NCBI GenBank assembly: GCA_016271365.2
Contig: CM057453.1
Span: 501,059,001 to 501,123,000, forward strand
Origin: Neoceratodus forsteri
Lineage: Eukaryota > Chordata > Ceratodontiformes > Ceratodontidae
Direction: 5' to 3'
Length of the DNA: 64,000 bases
The translations under genes were made by a program, and so were the position numbers. This document shows positions 44,084 through 54,842 of the stretch, piece after piece; the stretch's first letter is position 1, and every line of letters starts with the position of its first letter. The notes beneath the pieces are model-generated. The model was given only the letters and a program-made list of their open reading frames with translations. It searched no databases and had not been told where the DNA came from.

Positions 44084-44596
44084 ATTTATTTATTTATTTT
44101 GGGGGGAAAGTTCAACCGACCCCCATCAGTAAGGCACCCGACCTGCGCCGCCCCCATGGAGTACTCCCCCAGCCTTCTGCCCCCCAAGCACCCCTGGATT
44201 ACTCCCCGGGATGGTACCGCCGGCTTTCCGGCAGTTTTCCTACAGATCTGGGTGAAGAGAAGACCCAATCTGCGATGCGGGACCAGTGTCAACATCACTC
44301 GTCGGTGAACCTATTTTCAAGTATGGGACCCCCTAGGGGTGGGGACATGCAGTGACACCCAGCATCTTCCCCTCCTCAAGGATATGGTGCCAGTCACAGG
44401 GGTACCCCCAGCCTCCATCAGGGGTCCATGGCATGCCGGACACTCTACCCCCCACTTCCCATGGAGAAGGAAAGCAGCTCCCAGAATACTTAAACCTTCT
44501 CCCCCCAGCCAGCCCTCCAACTCCTGGGTCCATTCCTGAACCCGGATCATTGGCGTTGCAAGTGGAAATCCAACTGCTGCACCAGCGGGCCGGCCA
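44084..44596 (-). mobile_element. tRNA-derived SINE, family A, with target duplication
   Basis: Direct repeats ATTTGTGATTT at 44073-44083 and 44597-44607. On the minus strand the head is GCCGGCCCGCTGGTGCAGCA followed by GTTGGATTTCCACTTGC, and a B-box-like GGGTTCAGGAATGG. The tail is AATAAATAAATA. Inserted in the 282-bp satellite. Confidence 0.88.
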
Positions 44597-44978
44597 ATTT
44601 GTGATTTTTGCCGATTTTGGCTCAAAATTTTCAACGTAGTTCTCTGGTTACTCCATCTCATAAACATGACAGGTGTCATTTTATAAATCCCCCTCTGAAA
44701 CATGTTTTCTCAGGCACTCAATGAAATCATCTTTTGGACGAGATTTAAAAATTTCCATCTCTCTTGATCATAACATGAGGCAATAAAAAGACTGTGTTGA
44801 TAATTTGGGGTCAAAATGTAAAAAAAAAAAAGACAAGGTTGTGAAGAAATGTTGAATATCTCCAGGGTTTACTTGTACTTTACTGCTGCAGATTTTGGGC
44901 CAAAATGTTCAACATATCCCTTGTGTTACCTCTCTCATGAACATTCCAGGTGTCATTTTTCAAATCTGAACTAAAACA

Positions 44979-45332
44979 GTAGCATGTCAACTGAGCGATT
45001 CAATTTGAGTGAAGGCATTTGAGCGAAGGAATATGAGCGAAAGCAAAATGAGTGACAGTCACTTTACAGTGACCGGCATGTTATAGCTACTCCACAAATA
45101 CAGTGAACCCCAGAGGCAATGTGCGTCATGGAGTTAGAATTCAAGAGATGGAGGGGGGGGGCAGGGAGCACAGCCCCTCTCCCCGCGAAAAACATGGAGA
45201 AGTATGCATGTAAATATTTAGCTGAAATGTGCTTCGCTCAACTATAGAGTCGCCCAGATTGCAGTCACTATAAAATATTAGCTCAAATTGTAATTGCTCA
45301 AATATATTCACTCAAATGACATAGAACCCATC
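44979..45332. mobile_element. MITE with repeated TTTGAGCGAA subterminal motifs
   Basis: Flanked by AAAACA (44973-44978 and 45333-45338). Left side: CAATTTGAGTGAAGGCATTT then GAGCGAAGGAATATGAGCGA. Right side on the minus strand: ATTTGAGTGAATATATTTGA then GCAATTACAATTTGAGC. The (T)TTGAGYGAA decamer is repeated at intervals of about 14-15 bases at both ends in inverted orientation, like an array of transposase-binding sites. Confidence 0.75.
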
Positions 45333-45445
45333 AAAACATGTTTTTGCAGTCACTCTGCAAATCATCTTTCAAATCAAAAATTCCACTTGTCTGTAACATA
45401 ACAAGAGGTCATAAAATGACTATGTTGACAATTTGGGGAACAAAG

Positions 45446-45690
45446 TGTTAGAGCCCACTGAAAATGAGATATTGCTCTTCATCTGGCCTGTCCTGGTTAA
45501 ATGCTTCATTAAAATGGGTAAAAGCTGAGCCCCCACTAAAAACAAGATATTGCATTGCCACTGCGCTATCCTGGGCAAATACAGTGTGAAAATGGGTAAA
45601 AGCAGGGCCCCACTGCAAATGAGATACTGCATCTCAGCTGGCCTTTCCAGGGAAGATATATTTTAAAAATGATAAAAACTGGACTCCAAT
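45446..45690 (+). repeat. 70-bp tandem repeat, three units
   Basis: Units with AAATGGGTAAAAGC, GAGCCCCCACTAAAAAC, AGATATTGCAT and TATCCTGGGCAAATA; three degenerate copies. The same unit recurs, twice, at 58460-58620. Confidence 0.75.
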
Positions 45691-45696
45691 TCAGCC

Positions 45697-46130
45697 CCGT
45701 AGCACTGCAGTAGTGCTAATGGTTGCTATGCTGATGACCTATGTTTGGGAATAGGCACAAACTTTCTGGGGGTGTTCAGGAAAGGAAGGCTTGAGCATCC
45801 CATAGACTGCTCCCCTGCCTTCCTTCCTTCCTCTGGAGGGAAGGATCTGTTTCTGCTGTGTGACTGCCAATTGGTGAAGACTGGTCAGCACCACAGTTGG
45901 AAACACCTTGAGGGGTTGCCACCAGTTGCCTGTAAAACATGCGTGGCACTGCATGTATGCATGACCACCTCATTGCATGATGTCGCCCCAGGGGATAATA
46001 TCAGGTGGCAGAATTAAAATTCCAGCTGTCAAGGCCGGCATCCCCCCCTAGGCTGTTGCACAACTAACACAGCTGACCAGCTGACACCTTTTGGTCCTGG
46101 TATTACTTGATATTACTTGGTAGTAGTAGT
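45697..46130 (+). mobile_element. Diverged SINE, family A/B body
   Basis: The head region TGCTGATGACCTATGTTTGG matches GTCAGTGACCCAGGTTTGG of the family B copy at 57584 (minus strand). The body TTGAGCATCCCATAGACTGC and TCTGGAGGGAAGGATCTG matches the family bodies (compare ATCGAGTATCCTGGGGACTG at 47464), and CCTCATTGCATGATGT corresponds to TCTCATTGCACATCC. The 3' end is not clear. Confidence 0.55.
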
Positions 46131-46149
46131 CAAAAGGAGGCCAAAGGCA

Positions 46150-47346
46150 CATCTTGATTGTCTCCCAATTTGACTGCGCGTATGTTCCCACACTATTGTA
46201 CCCAGTTTAGATATTTGTCAAATCCTGTTTTAAAACACAGGAAGGATTTAGAATTCACTATCTCACATGATAGTTTGTTCCATACTGTGGCTGCCTTCAC
46301 AGTGCAGAAATGATTTATTTTGTTAGTATTTGCCCTTGTTATTAATAACTGCTTATTATGTGACCTCAGATATTGGGTTCTGCTGTTATATTGTAACCCA
46401 CATAAGGATGTTAATTCCGGGTCTTGTAGGATTTCGAATAGTTGTAATAGATCTTCTCTAGCTCTTTTGTCTTCTAGTTTAATTAATCCTGTTGCTTTTA
46501 GTCTCTCAGTATAAGATAATCCTTTAAGGTACGGAATTAATTTTATGGTTCTATGCTGGACTTTCTCTATAATGTTGATATCTTTTTTGAGATATGGCTC
46601 CAGAATGGCGATGCATAATCCAGATGAGGGCAAATATAAGCCCCATATATGGGCATCATACGTTGTTCCCTGCTGGAGACAGAAGCTCTCTGGACACCCT
46701 TCGGAATTTTGCAAGCTGTTTGGGTAATTTTCAACAATGGTCCCATGAGGACAGTCTATTATTGATTATGACACTTAAGTCTCTTTCTTTCTCCACTGCT
46801 TTGAGTTGTTTGCCATTTAGTATATAGGGGTACTGTAGATTTTTTTGTCCAAAATGTAAGATCATGCATTTATCTTGATTAAAGATCATTTTTATCTTTT
46901 TAGTCCAATTGTCTATGATTTTTAAATCTTCCACAAGAGATTGGTAATTTCCTGGTGTTATTACCTCTCCCCCCAGTTTGTTGTCATTTGCGAACTTGGA
47001 TATGTAGTTTGTTATACCCTCGTCCATATCGTTAATAAAAATGCCAGACTGAACCGGTCCCAAGACAGACCCCTGAGGAACCCTGCTACTAACCCTACAT
47101 TCATCTGAAAGATGTCCATTGAGTCTCACACATTGTGATCTGCCACTAAGCCAATTCTTGATCCATCTTATAAGAGTACTGTCTATCGCTGTACTAACAA
47201 GCTTTGCTAAAAGTTCATTATGCAGCACAGTATTGAATGCCTTCCAGAAGTCCAATAAAATGACATTGACTGGTTTATTCTGATCTAGGCTTAGGCTGAT
47301 ATTATTGTAAAAACTAATTAAGTTTGTTGTACATGAGCTGCCACTT
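46150..47346 (-). mobile_element. CR1/Rex-like LINE (host LINE), 3' part
   Basis: Minus strand. At 46731-47255: DFWKAFNTVLHNELLAKLVS, SSRVPQGSVLGP, FANDNKLGG (a decayed FADDTKL) and KCMILHFGQKN. At 46193-46714: EKVQHRTIKLIPYLKGLSY, TGLIKLEDKRAREDLLQLF and CTVKAATVWNKLSCEIV, the usual C-terminal blocks. The 3' end is marked by TACTACTACC-type repeats (GTAGTAGTAG at 46122 on the plus strand). This copy is cut by a SINE at 47364 and by an L1 at 48741. Confidence 0.8.
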
Positions 47347-47363
47347 TTAAATCCATGTTGGTG

Positions 47364-47990
47364 CCGGCATGCCGGTGTAGTGGTTGGATTTCTGCTTGCG
47401 ACACCAATGACCTGGGTTCAGGAATGGACCCAGGAGTCAGAGGGCCGGTAGGGAAAAGAAGGATCGAGTATCCTGGGGACTGCTCTCCTTCTCTGGAGGG
47501 ATGAGACTGCCCAGCACTTATGGACCTCTGGCAGATGCTAGGAGTACCACTGCAGCAGGTGCCACCACCTTCAGGGGTGAGGCAGATGCTGGATCTCATT
47601 GCACATCCCAACCCCCAGGGATCCAGTAAAAAAACAAAAGCAGCTGCCATGCATGATGCTCCACTTCCTGAGGCCTCATTCGCCCACCGTGGCACTCCTG
47701 CATCGTGGCCTATCCCATCGTCTGCTCTGCCCGGACAACCCCATACCCCACCCTGGGGGGCAGGTCAGGGGGGCAATGTAGGTAGGTGCCCCTGCCAGTA
47801 TCCTTCTCCTATTATAGCAGACTCATGCTGGTCAGGTGGCCCAATCCTGGGGGGGTAATCCAGGGGGTATCATGTATGCCGGAGGTAAGTCCTGGGGGTG
47901 AGGAATGGGGTCCAAAGGAGTGTCGGGGGCTGAGGTGCTCCAAACAGGCGGCCGCGCATAAAAAGCATACTAAATTAAGAAAAAAAGAAC
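47364..47990 (+). mobile_element. tRNA-derived SINE, family A, with target duplication
   Basis: Direct repeats TTAAATCCATGTTGGTG (47347-47363) and TTAAATCCATGATGGTG (47991-48007), one mismatch. The head reads GCCGGTGTAGTGGTTGGATT and the B-box-like part is CTGGGTTCAGGAATGG. The tail is TTAAGAAAAAAAGAAC. It is inserted in antisense orientation in the LINE coding region (between the finger and palm blocks of the reverse transcriptase). Confidence 0.9.
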
Positions 47991-48740
47991 TTAAATCCAT
48001 GATGGTGAATGTCACCAAAACCTTTGGTATCTAGTTCTATTTCCAGTTTAAGTTTGATTATTCTCTCCAGAACTTTACTACAGATTGAAGTAAGGCTTAT
48101 AGGCTTGTAGTTGGATACTTGCCGCTTTTTTCCTATTTTAAAATATAGGGATGACTATAGCCCTTTTTCAGTCTATGGGATCAATAACCAGATCCATAGT
48201 TTTATTATGAAAAATGGACAGGTGAAGTAAGATAACAGATGCAGTCGCTTTTAGGAATTTGGCCTGGATATTGTCTGGGCCTGCAAAAGAATTCTCTTTA
48301 ATCAAGCTTATTGTAGCATATACTTCACTGGGAGTAATTTTATTTTTGTGCATTGACTGAGGTATATATACCTCTTGGGATGATTGATTTTCACTAAATG
48401 TAGAGCTAAAATAATAATTGAAAATATTGGCAGCTATCTCGTTGTTTATCAGCTTTCCATTATCGGTTAGCGGGCCTACTGGGATTTGTGTGTTTTTACA
48501 TTTATTAATATAGGCAAAAAGTGTTTTTTGATTGTCTTTTGTATGAGGAATGTGGAACTCAGTTTTCTGTTTAGCCTTCCTTATCATGTCCTTCAGAATT
48601 TTTTATTTGTGCATATAGGTGTTCCTTGCTGAATCAGTCTGCTCCATTTTAAGCTTTGTAGATGCCCTTTCTTTTTTTAATTTGTTTTATTATTGATGTT
48701 GTAAACCATACAGGAATTTTTCCTTTTGTGCTAAATTTCT
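47991..48740 (-). mobile_element. CR1/Rex-like host LINE, middle part
   Basis: Minus strand reads, from the L1 junction, KFSTKGKIPVWFTTSIIKQI, then RKAKQKTEFHIPHTKDNQKT, LFAYINKCKNTQIPVGPLTD, FNYYFSSTFSENQ and KENSFAGPDNIQAKFLKATA. This is the linker and start of the reverse transcriptase. It is collinear with YVPIKKKF at 54840-54865, with the L1 inserted between. Confidence 0.8.
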
Positions 48741-51556
48741 TTTTTTTTTAAACTTTCTTTATTTTTCATTTTCCGCAAGAAATACATATACAGGACAAGG
48801 AACTATTTGCAAACAGGCTGACTTTTCTCACAATACAGGCAAGGAAAGGTACAAAAAGCTCATTATGGGAAATACAATTCATATAATTCCATCATTATAA
48901 ATCATCTTATCTTATTTTTGGTAGGAAGTTATCACTAAATATCTACCTTAAGGGTAGTTCTCAGAGTATTCAAGGTACAAATTCTGGTCTCAAAGGTTAA
49001 AAAATGTACAATACCCACCTCTGCCATATCATTTCAAACTTAATTTGGCTTTTATGTAATATAGCTGTGAGGTGCTCCATCTAGTACACCTGAATCATAA
49101 TTTTGTGCCAGCGGGTAAGATCTACCTGCTCAGATGTCAGCTATTTCCTGGTTATTGCTTTTTGGACAGCCAGAATTGAAATCTTGAGCAGTTTTTTGCA
49201 ATAGCTCTACAACCTCTGGGGTAATGTGAGAAGAAGAACAGAAGTGGGTTTAAATTAAGGTCTGGGGAGAAAATGCATTTCAAAGCCAACTCCAACTGCT
49301 GGAAGAAGGGGCTCAACTTGACACAGTTCCACATGATGTACACTAGGGCTGCCGGAGAATGTCCACATCCTCTCCAGCATTCTGGGGTACGACCCTGCTG
49401 AAAGGTTGCATGTATAGCAGGGGTTCTAAAGTATTGTGTGGACATCTTCCATGCATATTCTCTCCAAAGAACTGCTGAGGTGCCCCAGTGGATCTGCTCA
49501 AGATGCCTTCCCCACACCTGATCAGAGATATGGCCTCCCACATCTTTGTCCTCGGCTGCTTTGATTATCTGTGAGGTGGGATCCTCCCAAGCCAGCAAAG
49601 CCGAGTATAGGTACGAAATGATATGCTCCGTGGGAGCCCTGTTGTCCAGTGCTCTCCTGAACAGGAACAAAATCTGGGGGCTGGGGGTGTCTTTCCATGA
49701 GCCCTGAAGGAATGCTTCCACCAGGTGGCGGACCTGAAAGTACCTGAATCTGTCATGAGGGGAAAGGTCATATTTCTCTGCTAGCTCTGAGAAGGGGGCA
49801 AACTCTCCTTCCTCCACAAATTGCCAGATCAGGTATAATCCCCGCCTCTCCCATCCCTGGGGAAACCCATATCCATGTGGGCTGGGGGGATGATTGTAAG
49901 TATGGAATAGAGAAGTAGCCTCCATCTTGCTAGTCTACTATCCTCCAGTACACTGTACCAGCACCTAATTGTAGTTTCAGTGTAAGGGTTGGCATCCTCC
50001 TGGGGTTGAGTTATGCTGGAGTGTGTAAGTAGTAGTTTATTTTTGTGCCCAAGATCCCCTTCTAGCGTTTCTAGGGTTTTCCATTTCACTTGGTATCCCT
50101 CCTGTAGCCAGTAAAAGGCCATTCTAAGTTGTGCTGCCTGATAATACTTTTTCAGATTGGGTAGGGCTAGGCCTCCCTTCTTCTTGGGGAACTGTAAGGT
50201 GGTGAATCTTATCCGAGCCCTCTGAGAGCCCCAGATAAATCTTGCTATTTTTGTGTTCAGTTTCTTAAAAAATTCCTGTGGAACTGGGACCGGTAAAGTT
50301 TGTGCTAGGTATAGAAATCTTGGTAATAATACCATTTTGACTGCTTCTATTTTTTGGGTTAAAGGAATAGGAAAAAGGGCCCAGTTTTTTAAGTCTGCTT
50401 TCAGTTTTTCAAGTAGTGGTAGGTAATTGAAGGAGAACAAGTTAGTGCCTTCAGCTCCCAAGTTGACTCCCAGGTATCGTAAGTACTGGAGGTTCCATCT
50501 AAAGGGATAGAAGGATCTGGTGTAGTCAGAAGGGGTATGATGAAATTGTAAAACCTCGGTCTTACTCTGATTAATCTTATACCCTGCTATTTCCTTGAAT
50601 TCAGGTCAAAAGTCTCCACAAGGGCCAAACCCCTCAGAGAAGTCCATGGCCCCAAGCTTCTGACGTAGGAAGGGTCATGCCACCTGGTCAAAGGCCTTCT
50701 CCACATCCAAACTTAATACTAGGAAGGGGGACCCTGACTGGGTGGCATGCCTCAGGATATGCACAGTTCTTTTAATATTGTCCTGAGCTTGCCTGCCAGG
50801 AACAAATCCTGTTTGATCTTGATCAATTAACAAGGGTAGGGCTCTCTGCAGATGCTTAGCCAGAATTGTGGCAAAGAGCTTATCATCTATATTTAATACA
50901 GATATAGGTCTGTAGGCCGAGCATTGCATCTTGTCCTTATTTAGTTTTAGAATACTTGAAACTGTTGTGTAGTTCCATGTGGGTGGGAGTGCCTCCCCTC
51001 CTTGGATTTCCCTGAACACTCCCAAGAGGACCCCCCCTCATCTCTTTTTTAAATAATTAAAAAATATGGGGTATACCCATCTGGGCCTGGGCTCTTATTT
51101 GTTTTAAGGTGTCATATGGCCTGTTCTAATTCCTCAGATGTTACCAGGCGGTCTAAGGTCTGTTGCATTTCTCCTGAGATAGTGGGCATTTTTAATCTGG
51201 ACAGGTATTCCTGTATCTGTTGCTCTGTTGGTATAGCTTCGGGGTATATAGCTTTTGGTAGAATTTCTGGAAGGCATGTAAAATCTGGTCTGGTGTTCTA
51301 TATAATTGTCCTGTTTTGGGGTCCTTGATTTGGGTAATGGTGGAGTGGGCTATATTCTGTCTTAGTCAATGTGCCAGGAGTCGTGTGGCCCTGGGGCCAC
51401 TCTCATAATTTTTTTGTTGCAGGTATTGTAAGGCCTGCTCAATTTTTGTATCTAGTAATTTCTGTATTTGTTGTTTTCTGACCTACAGCAGGGGGAGAAC
51501 TGCTTGGTCCCCTGCCGCATGTTGAGATTGCAGGTCTCGTAATTGAAGATGTGGTG

Positions 51557-51830
51557 CACCCCTTCAGGTTGACACCCTGATGAAGAAACATGAAAAAGAC
51601 CATTACGGTGACAATCACTGCGATGGCGGTTTTTCCATATTTCGCTTTCCCCCAGTGTCCTGCCCCTTCCCCGGACCAACTCCGACCTGGAGTTGCTAAT
51701 CCTAAGATCTGGGGTGCAGGGGCAAGCCCCACAAGCTACTTGTAGAATGGGAGGCACAATACCTGTATCGGTATTGTGCTGTTGTTCTATGAGAGGTCAG
51801 CATTTTCACTGTCGACCTCCTTGGTACTTC
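51557..51830. mobile_element. Unidentified 274-bp insertion in the L1
   Basis: Flanked by ATTGAAGATGTGGTG (51542-51556) and CTTGAAGATGTAGGTG (51831-51846), which look like a target duplication. The insert has no match to SINE families A or B by eye and no clear inverted ends. Minus-strand frames through it show no known domain. Confidence 0.5.
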
Positions 51831-52035
51831 CTTGAAGATGTAGGTGTTACAATTGATGGGTCTGTTTTCTCTTATGGTTAGCAGTGAATTTTATTATATC
51901 CCCTCGTAACACGGTCTTAACCGTGTCCCATAAAGGTAGCCCTTGAGACCTCTGGGGAATCATTTTCTTATATGATTTGCTTAATTCTGGTCTAAATCAT
52001 ATCAGTGAATTCTTTCAAATTTAAAAGAAAATTAT

Positions 52036-52248
52036 GGAAGAAGATGGAAGGTTTGATACCTTTTATTTGATACCTTTTATTGGACCAACAAGTGTCTTGT
52101 TCAAAGATGGAATTATACACAAGCTTACGGGGCCACACAGGTCCCTTCTTCAGATGAAGACAAGACACTTGTTGGTCCAATAAAAGGTATCAAACCTTCC
52201 ATCTTCTTCTGTTTTGCAAGGACCAATATGGCTGAAATTTCTTTTTAC
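52036..52248 (-). mobile_element. Hairpin SINE-like element with 13-bp target duplication
   Basis: Exact direct repeats AAAAGAAAATTAT at 52023-52035 and 52249-52261. Inside, GAAGATGGAAGGTTTGATAC and CTTTTATTGGACCAACAAGT followed by GTCTTGT (left) are repeated in reverse at 52150-52210 (ACAAGACACTTGTTGGTCCA then ATAAAAGGTATCAAACC), arms of about 50 bases around a loop with GGGACCTGTGTGGCCCCG. The left side has an extra TTTGATACCTTTTA unit. The transcript would fold as a long hairpin. The target duplication points to retroposition. Confidence 0.8.
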
Positions 52249-53816
52249 AAAAGAAAATTATTAAATTTCCATAAGATCTGGCCTTTTTCTGTTGTCCAAC
52301 TGAGTTTTATTAAGAGTTGACTGTGATCTGATAGGACCAAGAGGGAATGCTAGCATTCCTCCACTTGGTATTGGTGTTCTTTTGAGACATGAAAGTAGTC
52401 AATCCATGCATAGGATCTGTGAGGGGCTGAGAAATGGGTGTATTCTCTTTTGCCTGGGTTGCGGGTTCTCCATGCATCCACCCAGTGGGCACCACAAAAG
52501 TATGCTAGTGCTGCCCTCTGAACTGGAGTCCTTCTAGAAGTCCCATGAGTGGAGGCATCCAGATGGCTGTAACAGTGGTTGTGGTCACCCCACTATCAGG
52601 GTGCCCATGTGGTGCTCTGTTATTTTTTGTAGCAACCCACGTATTACGGGGGCTGCTGAACCTGGAGGAATATGTAGAGATGCTACTGTAATTGGGGCTT
52701 CTTTAGCATCCCTTCTACTAAGGCTAGTCTACCCTCTGGGTCAATGTATTTGGTTTTAAGTTCAAATGGAGTAGCTTGTGGGATCAGGACTGCAGCTCCT
52801 CTCTTCTTTCCCTTCCCAAAGGAGAAGGCCACCACCCTGGAAAACCCAAATTTGGCAAGGTTGTCATGTTCGGCCCCATTCAAATGAGTCTCTTGCTAAA
52901 GTACAAATGTGGGTTTTTGTTTTTTAATGGTTGAGAGAACTCTGTGTCTCTTTATTGGGTTGTTCAGACCATTATTGTTCTTCGAAAGAACCACCTCGTG
53001 TCCATTTGGATTCATCATTGCATAATAAATATTATGGTAAGGTCATCCAGACCTTGTCTTCTTATCTGTTTTCCCTCAAGTCACAGCCTAAGTTGCAAAA
53101 ATTACAAACATGGGTAACAAATAACTGAACTATTTACATGTTGGCTCCCAAGGTAGGGGCCCACATTTTTGTGTGCCCTAAAGTCCCAGGTGGGAGACTT
53201 CGAGGAGTGTCCCATCTGGGTAGGGGGGATCAGGACTGTCTCTTGAGCCGTGCCCCCTGACCCCCGAGGATATCAGGGGTTGTGGCTAACATCACTCTCA
53301 TTTCTCCCTTCCTGGCCAATCCTCTATCCCTCTGCCTCATCTGTTCCTGCATTATGATTGTGTGTCAGCTTCAGCTGTACTGGAATACATGAGCTCTAGG
53401 TGGCTTTACTTCCTGTCTGTGTGTGAAGCGGACAATCCCAGGTGAGGAGAGGGAGGAGGGCCAGCAAGCTAGTTGTTAGAGCAGTACGCTGAATCCTGTT
53501 TCAGAGGGTCATTATTCAGAGGTGCACGGTTCCCCCCACACACACCCATCACCCACCTCCTCCATGAGGACTCTTGTTAACCCTGAGGGACCAGGGAATT
53601 TGAGTAGGGATCAAACCAAAAGGAGTCTCTCACCTCAGGTTTCAAGTAGTGCTTATGTCCTTTGCGATCGGTGCTTCTGCAGGGTTATTTGATGTGTGGG
53701 ATTGTAAGCTGCTCAGGATACCCTTGATGTCCTCCATTGTGCATGGGGCCATGGCTTGTGCACTGCTTCTGTTGCCCTTTTTCCCCCGTGATTTGCCAAT
53801 CTGGTCAGGCCATTTG

Positions 53817-54827
53817 CTATCTCTGAGATCTTGTCTGTTGAATGGTGGGGTTCCAGCCCTTCTCTTGGAAATCTGGAATGGCGTCTTTTGGGGAATCATA
53901 GGTCTTGATTCCTGTCTCCCAAAAAATCTTCAGGTGTGCTGGGTAGGGTGTTTGGAAATGAATCTTCTGCTCTCTCAGAATCTTCAGCAGTGGTGAGTAG
54001 GCAGCTAGCTGCTTTGCAATCTGTACAGGATAATCGTTGTCAAAGATTAACCTTGCCGCATTGTATTTAACAATTTTTTGAGACCTGGCCATCTGCAGCA
54101 GCTTCGCCTTATCTCTATAGCTGGACATCTTGAAAACCACAGATCGTGGTCTAACTGAGGGGTCTGAGGGTCTTAGAACAAGCGAGTGGTGTGCCCACTC
54201 GATTTTGAAGTGGACGTCCAGTGGCAAGTTTAAAACATCTTTTACTAAATCCTCCATGAAATCTTCCATCGCTCCAGTTTCTGCACCCTCTGGTAATCCG
54301 TAAGCACGGATATTCTTCCTTTTCAATCTAGCCTCTCTATCCAGTAGTTTGTTATGCATAGTCTCCTGATGGTTTGATATGAACTTGACAGCTGTCTGCA
54401 AAGTTATTTGGCTGGCATCTAGCTCGGTAATTTTTTTCTCCACTGAGTTTGCCTGTTCTTCCACCTCTGTGATCCTGTTATAAAGGGTCACAAATTCCTG
54501 CTTTGTCTCTGCCCTAAAGGCTCTGAGTTCTCCCAGGAGTGTATTGAAGCAAGACCTGGAGACCCATTCAGATTTGCAATCAGTGTCTACCTTGCAAGCC
54601 TTGTTGTCTGATACAGAAGGGCTCCAGCTGGGCCTACCCTGGGATCGCTCTTCATCGCGCCGCTGTGGGGTGATTTTGAAGCGTGAACGGTTAGGTCTAT
54701 ATCCTCCTTTGTAATTAGTAGGCATTTTCAGAATAATTTTTGTTAAATTAGGTTTGGATTCGAGAAGATTAGGTGGCAGAGTCAGCAGAGCTCTAACAAG
54801 AGGTGGCCATTCGGGAGATGATGTCAC
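53817..54827 (-). CDS. L1 ORF1 protein, open over 336 codons
   Basis: The only retroelement ORF here that is open from end to end. The domain order fits L1 ORF1p: a basic N-terminus, a coiled coil at about residues 97-166 (LRAFRAETKQEFVTLYNRIT, heptads continuing to HNKLLDREARL), an RRM starting KRKNIRAYGLPEG (169-181) with IEWAHHSLV (209-217, usually IERAHR), and a C-terminal domain with LIFDNDYP (260-267). The protein would trimerise and coat L1 RNA. The ATG at 54827 lies only 15 bases from the element's end; MPTNYKGG (residue 35, 54725) is the more plausible start. The C-terminus may be frameshifted: a KRRAGTPPFNRQDLRDSK reading overlaps at 53642-53899. Confidence 0.8.
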   Translation of the reverse strand: MTSSPEWPPLVRALLTLPPNLLESKPNLTKIILKMPTNYKGGYRPNRSRFKITPQRRDEERSQGRPSWSPSVSDNKACKVDTDCKSEWVSRSCFNTLLGELRAFRAETKQEFVTLYNRITEVEEQANSVEKKITELDASQITLQTAVKFISNHQETMHNKLLDREARLKRKNIRAYGLPEGAETGAMEDFMEDLVKDVLNLPLDVHFKIEWAHHSLVLRPSDPSVRPRSVVFKMSSYRDKAKLLQMARSQKIVKYNAARLIFDNDYPVQIAKQLAAYSPLLKILREQKIHFQTPYPAHLKIFWETGIKTYDSPKDAIPDFQEKGWNPTIQQTRSQR

Positions 54828-54842
54828 TAGAAGTCGTCTGTA

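Larger units (their letters stand above)
42845..45445 (+). repeat. Satellite-like tandem repeat, about 282-bp unit, with three insertions
   Basis: TTTGCAGTCACTC at 43014, TCTCAGGCACTCAATG at about 44708 and TTTTGCAGTCACTC at about 45344 mark successive units. Once the inserts at 43065-43955, 44084-44596 and 44979-45332 are removed the spacing is about 281-282 bases. Other unit marks are TTTGGGGTCAAAATGT (44006, 44805) and GGTGTCATTTT (44670, 44950). Function unknown. Confidence 0.8.
49152..53160 (-). pseudogene. L1 ORF2: endonuclease and reverse transcriptase, palm deleted
   Basis: Endonuclease remains: NNPIKRHRVL, QETHLNGAEHDNLAKFGFSR and FGKGKKRGAAVLIPQ (52683-53000). Reverse transcriptase: YRPISVLNIDDKLFATILAK and DQTGFVPGRQAQDNI, ending in motif A LSLDVEKAFDQV (50675-51025). 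Then GPCGDF is followed directly by EFKEIAGYKINQSKTEVLQF, so about 110-120 residues containing motif B and the catalytic YADD are missing at about 50600. After this: LKNWALFPIPLTQKIEAVKM, RFIWGSQRARIRF and the C-terminal domain (WRGCGHSPAALVYIMWNCVK, 49152-49925). The copy cannot encode a working polymerase. Confidence 0.85.
48741..54842 (-). mobile_element. L1 retrotransposon, near full length, with internal deletion
   Basis: A 6.1-kb minus-strand L1. The 3' poly(A) is the T-run at 48738-48749; the 5' end is near 54842. The host LINE frame is duplicated at the junctions (CTAAATTTCTTTTT at 48731 and TTAAATTTTTTTTT at 54843), a target duplication of about 14 bases. It has an intact ORF1 and a broken ORF2 whose polymerase core is deleted. 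Two smaller elements were inserted later (51557-51830 and 52036-52248). ORF2 style is that of amphibian/fish L1. Confidence 0.88.

Noticed and set aside
51439..51757. Minus-strand frames at 51439-51757 as an extra L1 ORF2 segment.
   Set aside because: They coincide with a 274-bp insert flanked by a target duplication and match no L1 motif.
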